Positions 27,057 through 36,804 of a stretch of DNA of 64,000 bases are shown here, piece after piece (within the stretch, counting starts at the first letter, position 1; every line of letters begins with the position of its first letter). The notes under the pieces are model-generated. The model had not been told where the DNA came from, did not search any database, and saw only the letters and a list, made by a program, of their open reading frames with translations. This DNA comes from an uncultured Opitutaceae bacterium (GTDB taxonomy: Bacteria > Verrucomicrobiota > Verrucomicrobiia > Opitutales > Opitutaceae), in the NCBI GenBank assembly GCA_951813085.1, contig OX638348.1:496001-560000 (forward strand). Direction: 5' to 3'. The translations under genes and the position numbers were made by a program.

Positions 27057-28509
27057 TAGGAACAAAATTGTCGCGGCGACAGATCAACTCTTGAAGCGCC
27101 TGGGACCTCGAAAAGTATCGCGTGACGGTGAGCGTAAGTATCTGGCGTCGTTCGATAGCAGCAAACTGTCGTACGACTATGAAGCGTTGGTTCGAGTGCG
27201 TACGGAAGATGACGTCGGAGAAGTATTGCGCTTGGCGAATGAATACAAAATTCCAGTAACCGCTCGCGGCGCTGGAACATCGCTAACGGGTTCCGCAAGT
27301 CCCGTCCGAGGAGGCTGGGTGATGGATCTTAGCGCTATGAAGCGGATTGCGATTCGAAAGGATAAGTCGATGGCTGTAGTTCAACCTGGAGCAGTGGTAA
27401 GCGATATTCAAGGCGCGGCAGCAAAAGAAGGCCTCTTCTATCCTCCCGATCCGTCTTCTCTTAAATATTGTACGATCGGTGGAAATATTGCCTGCAATGC
27501 GGGTGGCATGCGCTGCGCTAAGTATGGAGTCACGCGCGATTTCATTGTCGCTTTGGAGGGCTTTCTGCCAACGGGTGAAAAAGTATCATGGGGAGGGGAA
27601 TACCGGAAGTTTGCGACCGGATACAATATTCGCGATTTGTGGATTGGAAGCGAAGGGACATTGGGCGTCGTAACGAAGGCGGTGCTGAAGCTCGTTCCAA
27701 TGCCAAAGGCGACCTGGACCTGCGTGGCTGCATTTAAGACTGAGAAGCGGGCCCTTTCTGCAGTTAAGGCTCTTCTGGGAGAGGGAATGGCCCCGTCTAT
27801 ACTGGAATACCTAGATGAGGACTCTATCTATTGCGCGGAAGAAATCGCGGGGATCCGCCTTTTCAAGAAAGTGGAAGGCAAGCCGCTCCTGCTAATTGAA
27901 TTTGACGGCGATCCAGTTGAATTGCAGGCAGTGAAGCGTAAGCTGAAGCCTTGGGTGGATAGGTGGGCGCTTGCCTTTAAGGACGCGCGGTCCCAATCAG
28001 CGGCAGACAATTTGTGGGAAGTGAGGCGAAAGTGCAGCGGAGCGATGTTCGCGCTCGGCAATGCAAAGCTGAATGAAGACATAGTGGTTCCTCTGGAAAG
28101 CCAGTTGAAGTTTATCGACGAGATCAAGCGACTGCGAAAGAAATGGAAATTGCCGATGCCGACATTCGGGCATGCAGCGGATGGAAATTTTCACGTCAAC
28201 ATCATGTTTCATCGAGAGGATCGAGAGGAACATCGAAGAGCAGAAGGCGCTGTCCATGACTTGATGCAAACGGTAGTTGCCCTAGGGGGCACCATTTCGG
28301 GCGAGCATGGAATCGGGCTGGCAAAGTCGCCATTCCTGCCAATTGCCCGCAATGCGGCGGAAATTGCTGCTATGAAAGCGATCAAGAAAGCGCTCGATCC
28401 CAAGGGGATTCTCAATCCAGGAAAACTGTTCGAGTCCTATCAGGTTTGGGATAAAACGCCGGTAGACATTCGGCTTCCGTGGGATAAGAAGCCTATTCTT
28501 AAAGCGTAG
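27049..28509 (+). CDS. FAD-linked oxidase, glycolate oxidase GlcD-like
   Basis: I chose the ATG at 27049, inside the end of murJ. The 486 residues show the vanillyl-alcohol-oxidase fold: PVTARGAGTSLTGSASPVRG (FAD pyrophosphate loop), YPPDPSSLKYCTIGGNIACN, IGSEGTLGVVTKAVLKL, and the C-terminal HAADGNFHVNIMF and SGEHGIGLAK. It oxidises glycolate, D-lactate or a related 2-hydroxy acid. No glcE or glcF is present here, so the electron acceptor is unclear. Confidence 0.9.
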   Translation: MTSRNKIVAATDQLLKRLGPRKVSRDGERKYLASFDSSKLSYDYEALVRVRTEDDVGEVLRLANEYKIPVTARGAGTSLTGSASPVRGGWVMDLSAMKRIAIRKDKSMAVVQPGAVVSDIQGAAAKEGLFYPPDPSSLKYCTIGGNIACNAGGMRCAKYGVTRDFIVALEGFLPTGEKVSWGGEYRKFATGYNIRDLWIGSEGTLGVVTKAVLKLVPMPKATWTCVAAFKTEKRALSAVKALLGEGMAPSILEYLDEDSIYCAEEIAGIRLFKKVEGKPLLLIEFDGDPVELQAVKRKLKPWVDRWALAFKDARSQSAADNLWEVRRKCSGAMFALGNAKLNEDIVVPLESQLKFIDEIKRLRKKWKLPMPTFGHAADGNFHVNIMFHREDREEHRRAEGAVHDLMQTVVALGGTISGEHGIGLAKSPFLPIARNAAEIAAMKAIKKALDPKGILNPGKLFESYQVWDKTPVDIRLPWDKKPILKA

Positions 28510-28516
28510 AGGACAC

Positions 28517-29665
28517 CTAGCGCGACTTAATTTCTACGTAGCCCCAGTCGAGCCAAGGGAGCAGAGCCTCGATATCGCTGGCGTCTACTGTTGCACCTCC
28601 CCAAATGCGAATACCTGGGGGCGCATCGCGGTAAGAGCCAAAATCGTATCCGATGCCTTCGGCTTCCACGAGCGAAACCAATTGCTTTGCCATGGAAGAC
28701 TGATCTTCCGCCGATAATGACTGGTACCAAGGATCAGTGATTTTTAAGCAAATAGATGTATTCGAATATTCCCTACTGTTTTCCGCTAGGAAATCAATCC
28801 AATCCGAGGCGTCGACCCATTTCTTTACAGCGTCTAGGTTCGCCTGCGTACGTTCCAGAAGCGCTGGCAGGCCTCCGATTTCCTCGGCCCACGCGAGACC
28901 GTCGACGGCATCCTCGACGCACAGCATCGAAACCGTATTGATCGTCGCTCCCTCGAATATTCCTTTGATGAGCTTGCCCCCCTTTGTGAGTCGAAATATT
29001 TTGGGAATTGGCCACGGAGGCGTATGGCTTTCGAGCCGTTCTACAGCGCGAGGGCTGAGCGCGATCATTCCGTGAGCTGCCTCTCCACCCATTACTTTTT
29101 GCCAAGACCAAGTGGTCACGTCTAGCTTGTCCCATGGCAGCTCCATGGCGAATGCAGCAGAAGTGGCGTCGCAAATTGTGATTCCCTGCCGGTCAGCCGG
29201 GATCCAGTCGCCATCAGGGACTTTTACGCCTGATGTGGTTCCATTCCATGTGAAAACGACATCATTCTCGAAATTAACTTGGGCGAGGTCTGGCAAATGA
29301 CCATAGTCCGCGCTTAGGGAATTTACGTTCTCAAGCTTCAATTGCTTCAGGATGTCCGTAACCCAGGTGGCCCCGAAGGATTCCCATGAAAGCACGTCCA
29401 CGCCTCCAACGCCGAGAAGGGACCAAAGCGCCATTTCGACCGCTCCGGTATCGGATGCCGGTACGATGCCGCAAACATAGTCCTTCGGAATTCCCAGAAT
29501 CGATTTTGATCGTTCGATGACTTCTTCGATCCTGGCCTTTGCTCCCTTTGATCTATGCGACCTGCCTACGAGCGCTTTGTTTAGGCGGTCGATGGACCAG
29601 CCAGGGCGTTTTGAACAAGGCCCGGAGGAAAAGAACGGACGGTTTGGCTTTGGTGTCGGTTTCAT
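28517..29665 (-). CDS. serC: Phosphoserine transaminase
   Basis: The 382-residue class V aminotransferase resembles the alphaproteobacterial-type Ser[16 protein letters not shown] start, [52 protein letters not shown] and the lysine in [19 protein letters not shown]. It makes 3-phosphoserine from phosphohydroxypyruvate. It converges on glcD with seven bases between stops. A short noncoding gap separates it from surE upstream on the same strand. Confidence 0.93.
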   Translation of the reverse strand: MKPTPKPNRPFFSSGPCSKRPGWSIDRLNKALVGRSHRSKGAKARIEEVIERSKSILGIPKDYVCGIVPASDTGAVEMALWSLLGVGGVDVLSWESFGATWVTDILKQLKLENVNSLSADYGHLPDLAQVNFENDVVFTWNGTTSGVKVPDGDWIPADRQGITICDATSAAFAMELPWDKLDVTTWSWQKVMGGEAAHGMIALSPRAVERLESHTPPWPIPKIFRLTKGGKLIKGIFEGATINTVSMLCVEDAVDGLAWAEEIGGLPALLERTQANLDAVKKWVDASDWIDFLAENSREYSNTSICLKITDPWYQSLSAEDQSSMAKQLVSLVEAEGIGYDFGSYRDAPPGIRIWGGATVDASDIEALLPWLDWGYVEIKSR

Positions 29666-29747
29666 TCTAACGCTTTGTAAAATGAGTCGGTTAGATTAAG
29701 GAATTTGCGTTGTCAACGAAATCGATAGACAATATGTATCAGATTAG

Positions 29748-30515
29748 CTAATACGATTCATCATCTATTTTAGTAAAGTCGATAATCGTGTGGCTTATGT
29801 TTCCCCGATGAATGATCTCCCTGTCGGTTTGCGAATCCGATTGCATCGTGTCCATGGGATTGTAGCTAAAGCGGAATTCATCGCCGTCACGCTCGAACAG
29901 GGGGGCGGATACCGTGCGGGCAGCTGGACCTTTGGTCAGGGTGGCGTTCTCTAGGTTCTCAGTGGGAAAATTTAGGCTATGGACCCGACCGTATGCTGCG
30001 TCGCTGGATTCGACAATGGTGTGGATGAAGGACTCTATGAAGTCCGCAACCTGGCGGACATGGCAATCCATGTCCTTGGTAAGCGGAGTGGTTCGATCGC
30101 TTACGGCGACAAAGCGCTCGGGGTCCAAGTACATGGATGCGGCGATAGAATGAATATTCTGGAACGCCCCTTCGAGGGCCGCGCCAATTGTCCCTGAGGA
30201 CGCGATAAAGCTCAGGCCTGCATTGTGGCCGATGTTGATGCCAGATATGACACAATCAGGTCGAGTGTCGCACAAGTGCCCGAGAGCGATATTGACGCAA
30301 TCGCTGGGAGTGCCGGACAGCGCATAGGCAGGGCAGGGAAATCCCGCAGCCTTGGAAGCGTTTACGGTTCCATGGCGGCTCATCGCTTTCCCGATCCAGC
30401 TGCGTTCGGAATCTGGGGCTGCGACGACTACCTCGTGGCAGGCGGATAGAGTTTCCGCGAGTGGAGCCAAGAAAGGCGACCCGATGCCGTCGTCGTTTGA
30501 TAGGAGGATGTTCAT
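29748..30515 (-). CDS. surE: 5'-nucleotidase SurE
   Basis: The 255-residue protein has the SurE metal site: ILLSNDDGIGSPFL (Asp-Asp), AVVAAPDSERSWIGKAMS-type Ser segment (AAPDSERSWIG) and VISGINIGHNAG with Asn, plus SSGTIGAALEG. It removes phosphate from nucleoside monophosphates. It starts just past the terminator of pnp on the same strand. Length and start are normal. Confidence 0.94.
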   Translation of the reverse strand: MNILLSNDDGIGSPFLAPLAETLSACHEVVVAAPDSERSWIGKAMSRHGTVNASKAAGFPCPAYALSGTPSDCVNIALGHLCDTRPDCVISGINIGHNAGLSFIASSGTIGAALEGAFQNIHSIAASMYLDPERFVAVSDRTTPLTKDMDCHVRQVADFIESFIHTIVESSDAAYGRVHSLNFPTENLENATLTKGPAARTVSAPLFERDGDEFRFSYNPMDTMQSDSQTDREIIHRGNISHTIIDFTKIDDESY

Positions 30516-30533
30516 GAGCGTATTCCCAGAGAA

Positions 30534-30567
30534 TAAAAAAAGGCCAGAGCAGCGCGCTCTGACCTTT
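30534..30567 (-). terminator. Rho-independent terminator after pnp
   Basis: On the minus strand, AAGGTCAGAGC and GCTCTGGCCTT form a stem with one mismatch, followed by a run of seven T. It lies 30 bp past the pnp stop and just before surE, separating the two units. Confidence 0.88.
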
Positions 30568-30596
30568 GAATTGCAAATTTAGCGAGCGTTCAACGC

Positions 30597-32792
30597 CTAT
30601 TCAGTCGCTTCAGCGGTTTCAGGCTCTTCTTCTTCGGCCTCGGATGATTCTGCTTCCTGGGCCGCTTTGCGCGCTTCGAGATCTTCGAGCGCAGCGCGAC
30701 GGCTCAAGCGTACGCGTCCCTTCTCATCGATGCCGATGCACTTGACGACCATTTCGTCTCCAGGCTTGCAGACGTCTTCGGTTCGCTTGACCCGGAAATC
30801 GGCGAGTTCTGAAATATGAACCAAGCCTTCTTGGCCAGGGAGCGCTTCTACGAAGCATCCAAATTCCTTAACTGCCTTCACTACGCCGCGATAGATCTTG
30901 CCTTCTTCGATTTCGCCACAGGCGAGATCAATTTCTTGAATGGCGCGATTCATGGCTTCTTCGCTTGTTGCGTAGATGTTCACCTTGCCGCTGTTGTCAT
31001 CGTCGATGTCGAGCTGAGCTCCTGTGATCTCTACGATGCGGCGGATGTTTTTGCCGCCAGGACCGATGAGCGCGCCGATCTTTTCTGGATTGATCTGAAC
31101 GGTCGTAATGCGTGGCGCATTCTCGCTCACGTTCTCACGTGGCTTGTCTATCGCTTCTGCCATCGAATCCAGAATCGCGATACGAGCGTCGCGAGATTGA
31201 GCAACTGACTCTCGTACGATGTTGAACGGGAGCCCATTGATCTTCAGGTCCAATTGGAAACCGGTGATTCCGTGACGCGTTCCCGCGATCTTGAAATCCA
31301 TGTCGCCGAAATGGTCTTCTTCTCCAAGGATATCTGTAAGGATTACGTGCTTGGAGATTGCTCCATCATCGCCGGGCTCGCTTACGAGGCCGCAAGAAAT
31401 GCCCGCGACCGGATCCGAGATTGGCACGCCTGCATCCATGAGGGCCAAGCATCCACCGCAAATCGAAGCCATCGAGGTTGATCCATTCGAAGACATAACT
31501 TCTGAAACGATCCGAATGGAGTAGGCGAAGTGATCCTCTGCAGGAACGACTGGCAGGAGCGAGCGTTCTGCGAGGGCGCCATGGCCAATTTCCCGACGAC
31601 CGGTGAATCCATACCGTCCTGCTTCCCCTACGGAAAACGGAGGGAAATTGTAGTGTAGCATGAAGGATTTCGACTCAGGACCGCCGGTAACGGCATCAAG
31701 CCGTTGCGCTTCATTGGTAGGTCCCAGAGTGGCAAATACGAGCGCTTGGGTTTCTCCTCGAGAAAAGAGGGCTGAGCCGTGAACACGTGGAAGGAGGCCG
31801 ACTTGGCTTTTCAGTTCGCGCAGTTCATCGGGTCCACGTCCACCTGAGCGAACCTGGGTTTCGAGAATCGGAGCGCGGTAAGCGACCTCTTGCATCTCTT
31901 CCATCGCCATCGCTAGCTGGGCAGGATTGAATTCCTCTTCGCCCAGCTTTTCTTTCAAAGCTTCTCCTGCCTGCTCTTTCAGAGCGTCCATCTTGGCGTT
32001 GCGCTCTTGCTTGTCTCCGAGACGAGCCGCTTCGTTGATACCTTCTCCAACAAGGCCTTCAACGAATTCCCGAATCTCGGGATCGAGAACGACGAGAGGG
32101 AATTCGCTCTTTTCCTTTCCAGCGATAGATACCAACTCTTCAATACCGGAGATAATGGGCTGGATCGCTTTGTGGGCATACTCGAGCGCGTCGATGAAAT
32201 CATCTTCTGGAAGCTGCGCTGCGCTTCCTTCGATCATGAGCATGTCAGTCTTGGTGCCGACATAGATCAGATCGAGTTCTGAAGCATATTGCTCTTCCAA
32301 CGTGGGATTGGTGACGAATTCGCCATCGATTCGTCCAACGCGAACAGCGCCGATAGGGCCGTTCCAGGGAATGTCCGAAATCGCGAGCGCCGCAGAAGCG
32401 CCGTTGATCATAGAGATATCAGGCTCGTTGGTCTTGTCAGTCGACAAGAGAAAACCGATGATCTGAACCTCGTTGAGGAATCCTTTCGGGAAGAGAGGGC
32501 GGCAGGGACGATCGCAAAGACGGGAAGTTAGGATCTCCTTTTCAGTGGGGCGCGCCTCTCGCTTGAAATAGCCGCCTGGGATGCGGCCTGCAGCGGCATA
32601 TTTTTCGCGGTAGTCCACAGTGAGCGGGAACCAGTCTTGGCCTTCGCGAACCGTGCTCGCGGCTGTTGCGGAAACGAATACGCAGGTTTCGCCTACGTTG
32701 ATCGTTACCGATCCACTGGCTAGACCTGCTAGGTCTCCGGTGGAGATAGTCATATTGAGATCGTCGATCGTTACGCTATGTTTTTGTATCAT
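30597..32792 (-). CDS. pnp: Polyribonucleotide nucleotidyltransferase
   Basis: I chose the ATG at 32792 ([20 protein letters not shown]); a longer frame up to 32873 has no family sequence. The 731 residues hold two RNase PH domains ([35 protein letters not shown]), the KH domain [13 protein letters not shown] and the S1 domain [20 protein letters not shown]. An acidic Glu-rich tail ends the protein. It degrades mRNA phosphorolytically as a trimer with RNase E or helicases. rpsO lies upstream, the classic order. Confidence 0.96.
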   Translation of the reverse strand: MIQKHSVTIDDLNMTISTGDLAGLASGSVTINVGETCVFVSATAASTVREGQDWFPLTVDYREKYAAAGRIPGGYFKREARPTEKEILTSRLCDRPCRPLFPKGFLNEVQIIGFLLSTDKTNEPDISMINGASAALAISDIPWNGPIGAVRVGRIDGEFVTNPTLEEQYASELDLIYVGTKTDMLMIEGSAAQLPEDDFIDALEYAHKAIQPIISGIEELVSIAGKEKSEFPLVVLDPEIREFVEGLVGEGINEAARLGDKQERNAKMDALKEQAGEALKEKLGEEEFNPAQLAMAMEEMQEVAYRAPILETQVRSGGRGPDELRELKSQVGLLPRVHGSALFSRGETQALVFATLGPTNEAQRLDAVTGGPESKSFMLHYNFPPFSVGEAGRYGFTGRREIGHGALAERSLLPVVPAEDHFAYSIRIVSEVMSSNGSTSMASICGGCLALMDAGVPISDPVAGISCGLVSEPGDDGAISKHVILTDILGEEDHFGDMDFKIAGTRHGITGFQLDLKINGLPFNIVRESVAQSRDARIAILDSMAEAIDKPRENVSENAPRITTVQINPEKIGALIGPGGKNIRRIVEITGAQLDIDDDNSGKVNIYATSEEAMNRAIQEIDLACGEIEEGKIYRGVVKAVKEFGCFVEALPGQEGLVHISELADFRVKRTEDVCKPGDEMVVKCIGIDEKGRVRLSRRAALEDLEARKAAQEAESSEAEEEEPETAEATE

Positions 32793-33058
32793 TATCTTTA
32801 TTACATCAATTGCGCTGGTCGACTGCCTTGACTTCTTAGAGAGATTTCCGGATGCGATCGAATTCGATGGCATTCGGAAATATCCCTGGTCGCCGAGACT
32901 TCGCCAGCGCGTTTTGTTTCTTGGTTTACTTTTTGCAAAAAGAGCCTGAATCCGAAGTTCAGTTGTTCGAGATTGCAGGCCCGGATAGGTTGGCTAACGC
33001 GTTGCGCTAATTTAGCGCCCGCGTCATCGGCAAATTAGGGATGGATTGCTCCACCGCG

Positions 33059-33331
33059 TTATTTGCGGAGATTCAGGCACTGCAGCAGCTCGTTGTACTT
33101 GTTCAAGTCGTGCTTTTTCAAGTAGTCGAGCAGCTTGCGGCGACGGCTCGTCATGGCTAGCAAGCCACGGCGAGTATGGAAATCCTTGCGATGCGCCCGA
33201 AGATGTTCGGTCAAGTGATTGATGCGCGCGCTCAGGAGAGCGATCTGCACATCGCAGGAACCGGTGTCCTTATCGTGCGTTTTAAAATCGCCGATAATCG
33301 ATGTTTTATCTATTGCTTTGCTTTGTGACAT
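33059..33331 (-). CDS. rpsO: Small ribosomal subunit protein uS15
   Basis: The 90-residue protein shows the uS15 core: [60 protein letters not shown]. It binds the 16S rRNA central domain. It is followed by pnp on the same strand after about 270 bases, which may hold the regulatory leader of pnp. I see no strong terminator between them. Confidence 0.97.
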   Translation of the reverse strand: MSQSKAIDKTSIIGDFKTHDKDTGSCDVQIALLSARINHLTEHLRAHRKDFHTRRGLLAMTSRRRKLLDYLKKHDLNKYNELLQCLNLRK

Positions 33332-33550
33332 TTTGCTTTTCGAATCACGGAACTTAAGATTTCTCGTTTAAGAAACCGCTAGCCAAGCGCGTCGCTGAGC
33401 CAGCCGCTAGAGCTCGAAGCGAGTCGAGCGTTCCGAGGAGAAGCGCAATCGTGTTGCGGTCCTCTAGCGTAAGGGGGACCAAAAGAAGGTAATTTTGAGC
33501 CAGCGCAATACTAAAATCGCCTGATTCCAGAGGGGGATCGAATTTCTCAG

Positions 33551-34138
33551 CTAGCGATTGTTTTGCAAGCGCATGGCGAATCGGACTAGCTCGCTCGGGC
33601 TTGATAGTTCGAGCTTGGATTTGATCCTGGATCGATGGGACTCGATCGTCTTGATGCTGATTTTCATTTCCCGAGCGATCTCCTTGTTGTCCAGTGATTG
33701 GCTAATATGCTGTACGATAAGGAGTTCTCTATCTGAAAGTCGTTCGAAGCGAGACCGTTTCTGCTCGATTTCGTGGGTACTCATCCGATTTAAAATCCGT
33801 GCCGTCATTCGGGAGCTGAGGTAAAGGCGGTCTTGGGATACGTCTTGAAGAGCCTGCAGGAGGTCGTCGGTTGACTGGGTCTTCATGAGAAAGCCCTTTG
33901 CTCCAGCTCTCAAGCATCTCTCGGCAAAGAGCGTCTCGTCGTGCGATGTCGCGACCAGGATGGGAGCTGAAGCGTATCGTCGCTTAAGATCCTTGATGAC
34001 TCCGATTCCCCTGCTCTTGTCGACGACGATATCGATGAGCACGAGATCCGGATTGCAGGCATTCAGTAGCGATTCCTCTACTGATGAGATGAAAGCGGCG
34101 AGCTCGAATTCGTCGGATTCGAAGAGGATGTTTTCCAA
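33551..34138 (-). CDS. NarL/LuxR-family response regulator, start unclear
   Basis: The TTG at 34138 starts a chain that lacks the first beta strand of the receiver. The same frame remains open upstream and encodes KQILLIDEQPICRLG, exactly the missing strand and Asp pair region, up to about 34190 and beyond, but without ATG or GTG. The receiver has the phospho-Asp in DLVLIDIVVD, Thr/Ser in VATSH and Lys in GFLMKTQ. The C-terminus is a GerE helix-turn-helix (ISIKTIESHRSRIKSKLEL). Either a rare start codon is used or the start was lost. A second, damaged NarL-type regulator lies upstream. Confidence 0.8.
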   Translation of the reverse strand: MENILFESDEFELAAFISSVEESLLNACNPDLVLIDIVVDKSRGIGVIKDLKRRYASAPILVATSHDETLFAERCLRAGAKGFLMKTQSTDDLLQALQDVSQDRLYLSSRMTARILNRMSTHEIEQKRSRFERLSDRELLIVQHISQSLDNKEIAREMKISIKTIESHRSRIKSKLELSSPSELVRFAMRLQNNR

Positions 34139-34269
34139 GCCGAGTCGACAGATTGGCTGCTCGTCGATTAGGAGGATCTGTTTTTGTAGTTTGAGTTTCG
34201 TTCCACGCGTCTGAGGGTTGCGTGGAGAATACAGATTCGTGGGATTTTGCGCAATCGGGGCGCGCGCTG

Positions 34270-34286
34270 TTTCACCTATTGTGAAA
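34270..34286. promoter_or_regulatory. Possible operator: TTTCAC-5-GTGAAA dyad
   Basis: TTTCAC and GTGAAA form a perfect 6-bp dyad with spacing 5, in the roughly 240-base region between the two response-regulator genes. It lies upstream of the first receiver frame. A binding role is a guess from symmetry. Confidence 0.35.
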
Positions 34287-34432
34287 GGGAGCGCGAAGCA
34301 GGCATGGAACGTATCACCCCATTGCTTGGATCCACCTAATGAACCCTTGAACCCAATCGCCTAAGCGTTGGCTCGAATGATCGCGATAGCAGCGTCGAAG
34401 CTGGAGTTAGCTTTAAGACCCAGAAGGGCTAA

Positions 34433-35081
34433 CTACATCACTTGCTGGTCGACCCACTGAACGGAGAACTGAACGAGCTCGGTTGCGTTGCGTAGGCTGA
34501 GCTTCTCTTTTACATGAGCGCGATGATTCGATTGTCTTTACGCTCAAGTGAAGGCTTTCGGCGATTTCTCGGCTCGAAAGGCCACGGCCGATCAGCTGTA
34601 CGACTTCGAGCTCGCGATCGGTAAGACGATCGACTGGAGACGTGGACGCGTTGCTGGGGCCATTTACGATCTGATGCAGTACTTGGTCTGCGACGGAAGG
34701 GCTCACATAGATTTCCCCCTTGATAATACGACGAATCGCGTCGACTACCTTCGAAGGCGTTTCCTTCTTCATTACATAGGCTTTGGCCCCGGCTCGCAGC
34801 GCGCGCTGCGCATAAATCGTCTCGTCATGCATCGAAAACACGAGAATAGGGATATCTTCGTGGATCGCCTTGACGTTCTTGATCAACTCCAGGCCGTTGT
34901 TCCCCTTCAAGGAAATGTCGACGATTATGACGTCTGGATTCGCCTCGCCCACGCCTTTCATCGCGGAGGGCGCGTCTTCCGCTTCGCCGCAAATCTCCAT
35001 ATCAGCCTCGTTGGCAATGATCTTAGACAATCCCTGCCTCACAAGTGGATGGTCATCAACAATATAGATTCTAGTGGACAT
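34433..35081 (-). pseudogene. NarL/LuxR-family response regulator with 2-bp deletion in the HTH
   Basis: The start is the ATG at 35081 (MSTRIYIVDDHPLVRQGLSK). The receiver is complete: DDH acid pair, phospho-Asp in VIIVDISLKG, Ser in VFSMHDE and Lys in VMKKETP. The HTH opens normally (LTDRELEVVQLIGRGLSSRE, SLHLSVKTIES) but turns to nonsense from about 34520. Restoring CA between TCA and TCG gives IESHRAHVKEKLSLRNATEL then VQFSVQWVDQQVM and a stop at 34433-34435. As it stands the recognition helix end is lost and a foreign 25-residue tail is added. Confidence 0.85.
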
Positions 35082-35260
35082 TTTGCAGATTGAAGTAGTG
35101 GATTCTAGGATAGTGGCTAAGGTTAATCTTCGCATCAAGTCGCAATCGCCAAAAGCGCGCGAAATGGGGCGCGATTCACCTCAAATTCAATATTCGGATA
35201 TTCAGGTTTTTTCTTAAGCTACAATTGGGATGAGTCTCTTGGGCGCTATTGTCGCCGCCC

Positions 35261-35956
35261 TTAGTGGGTTTGAGCTAGAGCCGCGAGTACTCCGATCAAA
35301 CCCCCGAAGACTCCTCCCCAGACAACGAGCCAGCCTAAATGCTCCCTGATTATTTTCTCGAGAATGGTTTTTACCTCTTCGGGTTCGAGCTGGTCCAGCT
35401 TCCCTTTGACGAGGTTTTCGACCGTAGGCCTGAACTTCTCGAATTGCATATCGCTTTGGGTCAAGTCGAGCTCCTCAATGATCTTGGCTAGGCGTGCTTC
35501 AAATTCAATTTTGAAGGGCGCTCTCAAAGGTTCGAGGGCTTTGAGACCGCCGACCATCGCTAGCATGCTGCCAAATTTCGATTTTGCGATCACGTCCAAG
35601 AAGCCATCGAACACTTGATCCATGTCGACGATCGAGTCGATCGTTTCGGATGAAATGCTTTGGTGAAGGGCTGCATCCGCGAATTGCTTGAAATTTTCTT
35701 CGGAAAAAAAGTTCTCCATGACGAGGCCATGAATGCCTTGCTTGAATTCCTGGAATCGGTCGACGATAACGCCTGAGCCGTATAGTCCGGGCACTTTCTC
35801 GAACAGCATGTGGACGGCGAGCCAATTAGTGATAGCTCCCGATAGCGAGAAGAGGCCAGCGCTGACGACGAACGGTTTCGCTGGATGCTCCGGCAACAGG
35901 AATCCTGTCACGCAAATGGCTGCGGATATCAAATTGGTCAGTAGGCTTTTGTTCAT
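35261..35956 (-). CDS. DUF445 family membrane protein
   Basis: The 231-residue protein shows LFSLSGAITNWLAVHMLFEK near the N-terminus, the hallmark of DUF445, then PGLYGSGVIVDRFQEFKQGI, two hydrophobic ends (ISAAICVTGFLLPEHP; WLVVWGGVFGGLIGVLAALA) and a charged helical middle. The function is unknown. Its ATG overlaps the stop of the esterase gene (ATGA), so both are translated as one unit. Confidence 0.85.
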   Translation of the reverse strand: MNKSLLTNLISAAICVTGFLLPEHPAKPFVVSAGLFSLSGAITNWLAVHMLFEKVPGLYGSGVIVDRFQEFKQGIHGLVMENFFSEENFKQFADAALHQSISSETIDSIVDMDQVFDGFLDVIAKSKFGSMLAMVGGLKALEPLRAPFKIEFEARLAKIIEELDLTQSDMQFEKFRPTVENLVKGKLDQLEPEEVKTILEKIIREHLGWLVVWGGVFGGLIGVLAALAQTH

Positions 35957-36738
35957 CTATTTTGGTCGGGCTGAATTGGGAGCCACTCGATTACGCGACG
36001 AATTTGAGCGTCCCAATAGTCCCAATTATGTTCTCCAGGACCTTCTTCGTATGTTAGGTTCAAATTCAATTCGCTGACGCCCTCGAGGAATTTCTGGTTG
36101 GACGGATAAAGGTAGTCCTCGGTTCCACAGCATTGGTAGAGTGATAGCGGATGGGCTCCCAATTCGGAATGCGCTTTCGCCAAGTGAGCGAGGTCATTCT
36201 CCGATCCTGACTGAACGCCCGTTTCTCCAAAAATGACGCGCCATTCGGGAAGCAGCGATTCAGGATCCTCGATATTCGATAACGTGAGAGCTCCCGATAG
36301 GCTGGCGGCGGCAGCGTACTGTTCCGGGCAGGAAAGCGCGAGCTTGAACGCGCCGAATCCTCCCATGGAAAGTCCGGCGACAAATCGATCTGAACGACGG
36401 GTGGAAAGAGGGAAAAGCTGATTGGAGATGCGGGGCAATTCGTTAGCGAAAAAATCGAAATAGCGATAGCCGTGGCGCATATTGGTGTAGAAGCTCCGTC
36501 CCGCATCGGGCATTACGATAGCGATTCCTCGTTCGTTTGCATATCGTTCCACCGACGAATAACGAGACCAGACAGAGTAATTGGAATGCAATCCATGCAA
36601 TAGGAAAAGAACGGGATATTGTTCCGGTAGCTCGTTAATTCGCGATGCGTCAGATGGATTTGCGAGCGGGATAATCGCGTTTAGCGATTTTCGCGTTCCG
36701 AGTATTTCTGAGTAAAAGTCGCATTGAATGAATGCCAT
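35953..36738 (-). CDS. Esterase of the D/acetylxylan type (alpha/beta hydrolase)
   Basis: The 261-residue protein contains YPVLFLLHGLHSNYSVWSRY, the nucleophile elbow GLSMGGFGAFKLAL, LYQCCGTEDYLYPSN with the likely Asp and GPGEHNWDYWD with the His. The layout matches S-formylglutathione hydrolase/feruloyl esterase relatives. No signal peptide is visible, so it is probably cytoplasmic. The substrate cannot be told. It is coupled to DUF445 and lies 65 bp after gcvP on the same strand. Confidence 0.87.
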   Translation of the reverse strand: MAFIQCDFYSEILGTRKSLNAIIPLANPSDASRINELPEQYPVLFLLHGLHSNYSVWSRYSSVERYANERGIAIVMPDAGRSFYTNMRHGYRYFDFFANELPRISNQLFPLSTRRSDRFVAGLSMGGFGAFKLALSCPEQYAAAASLSGALTLSNIEDPESLLPEWRVIFGETGVQSGSENDLAHLAKAHSELGAHPLSLYQCCGTEDYLYPSNQKFLEGVSELNLNLTYEEGPGEHNWDYWDAQIRRVIEWLPIQPDQNR

Positions 36739-36804
36739 AGTTCGAGTAGTTGAAATGAAAGAGCGTTAGTCAGTCGTTGGAGCGATCCTCTCTGATTTCC
36801 GCTA

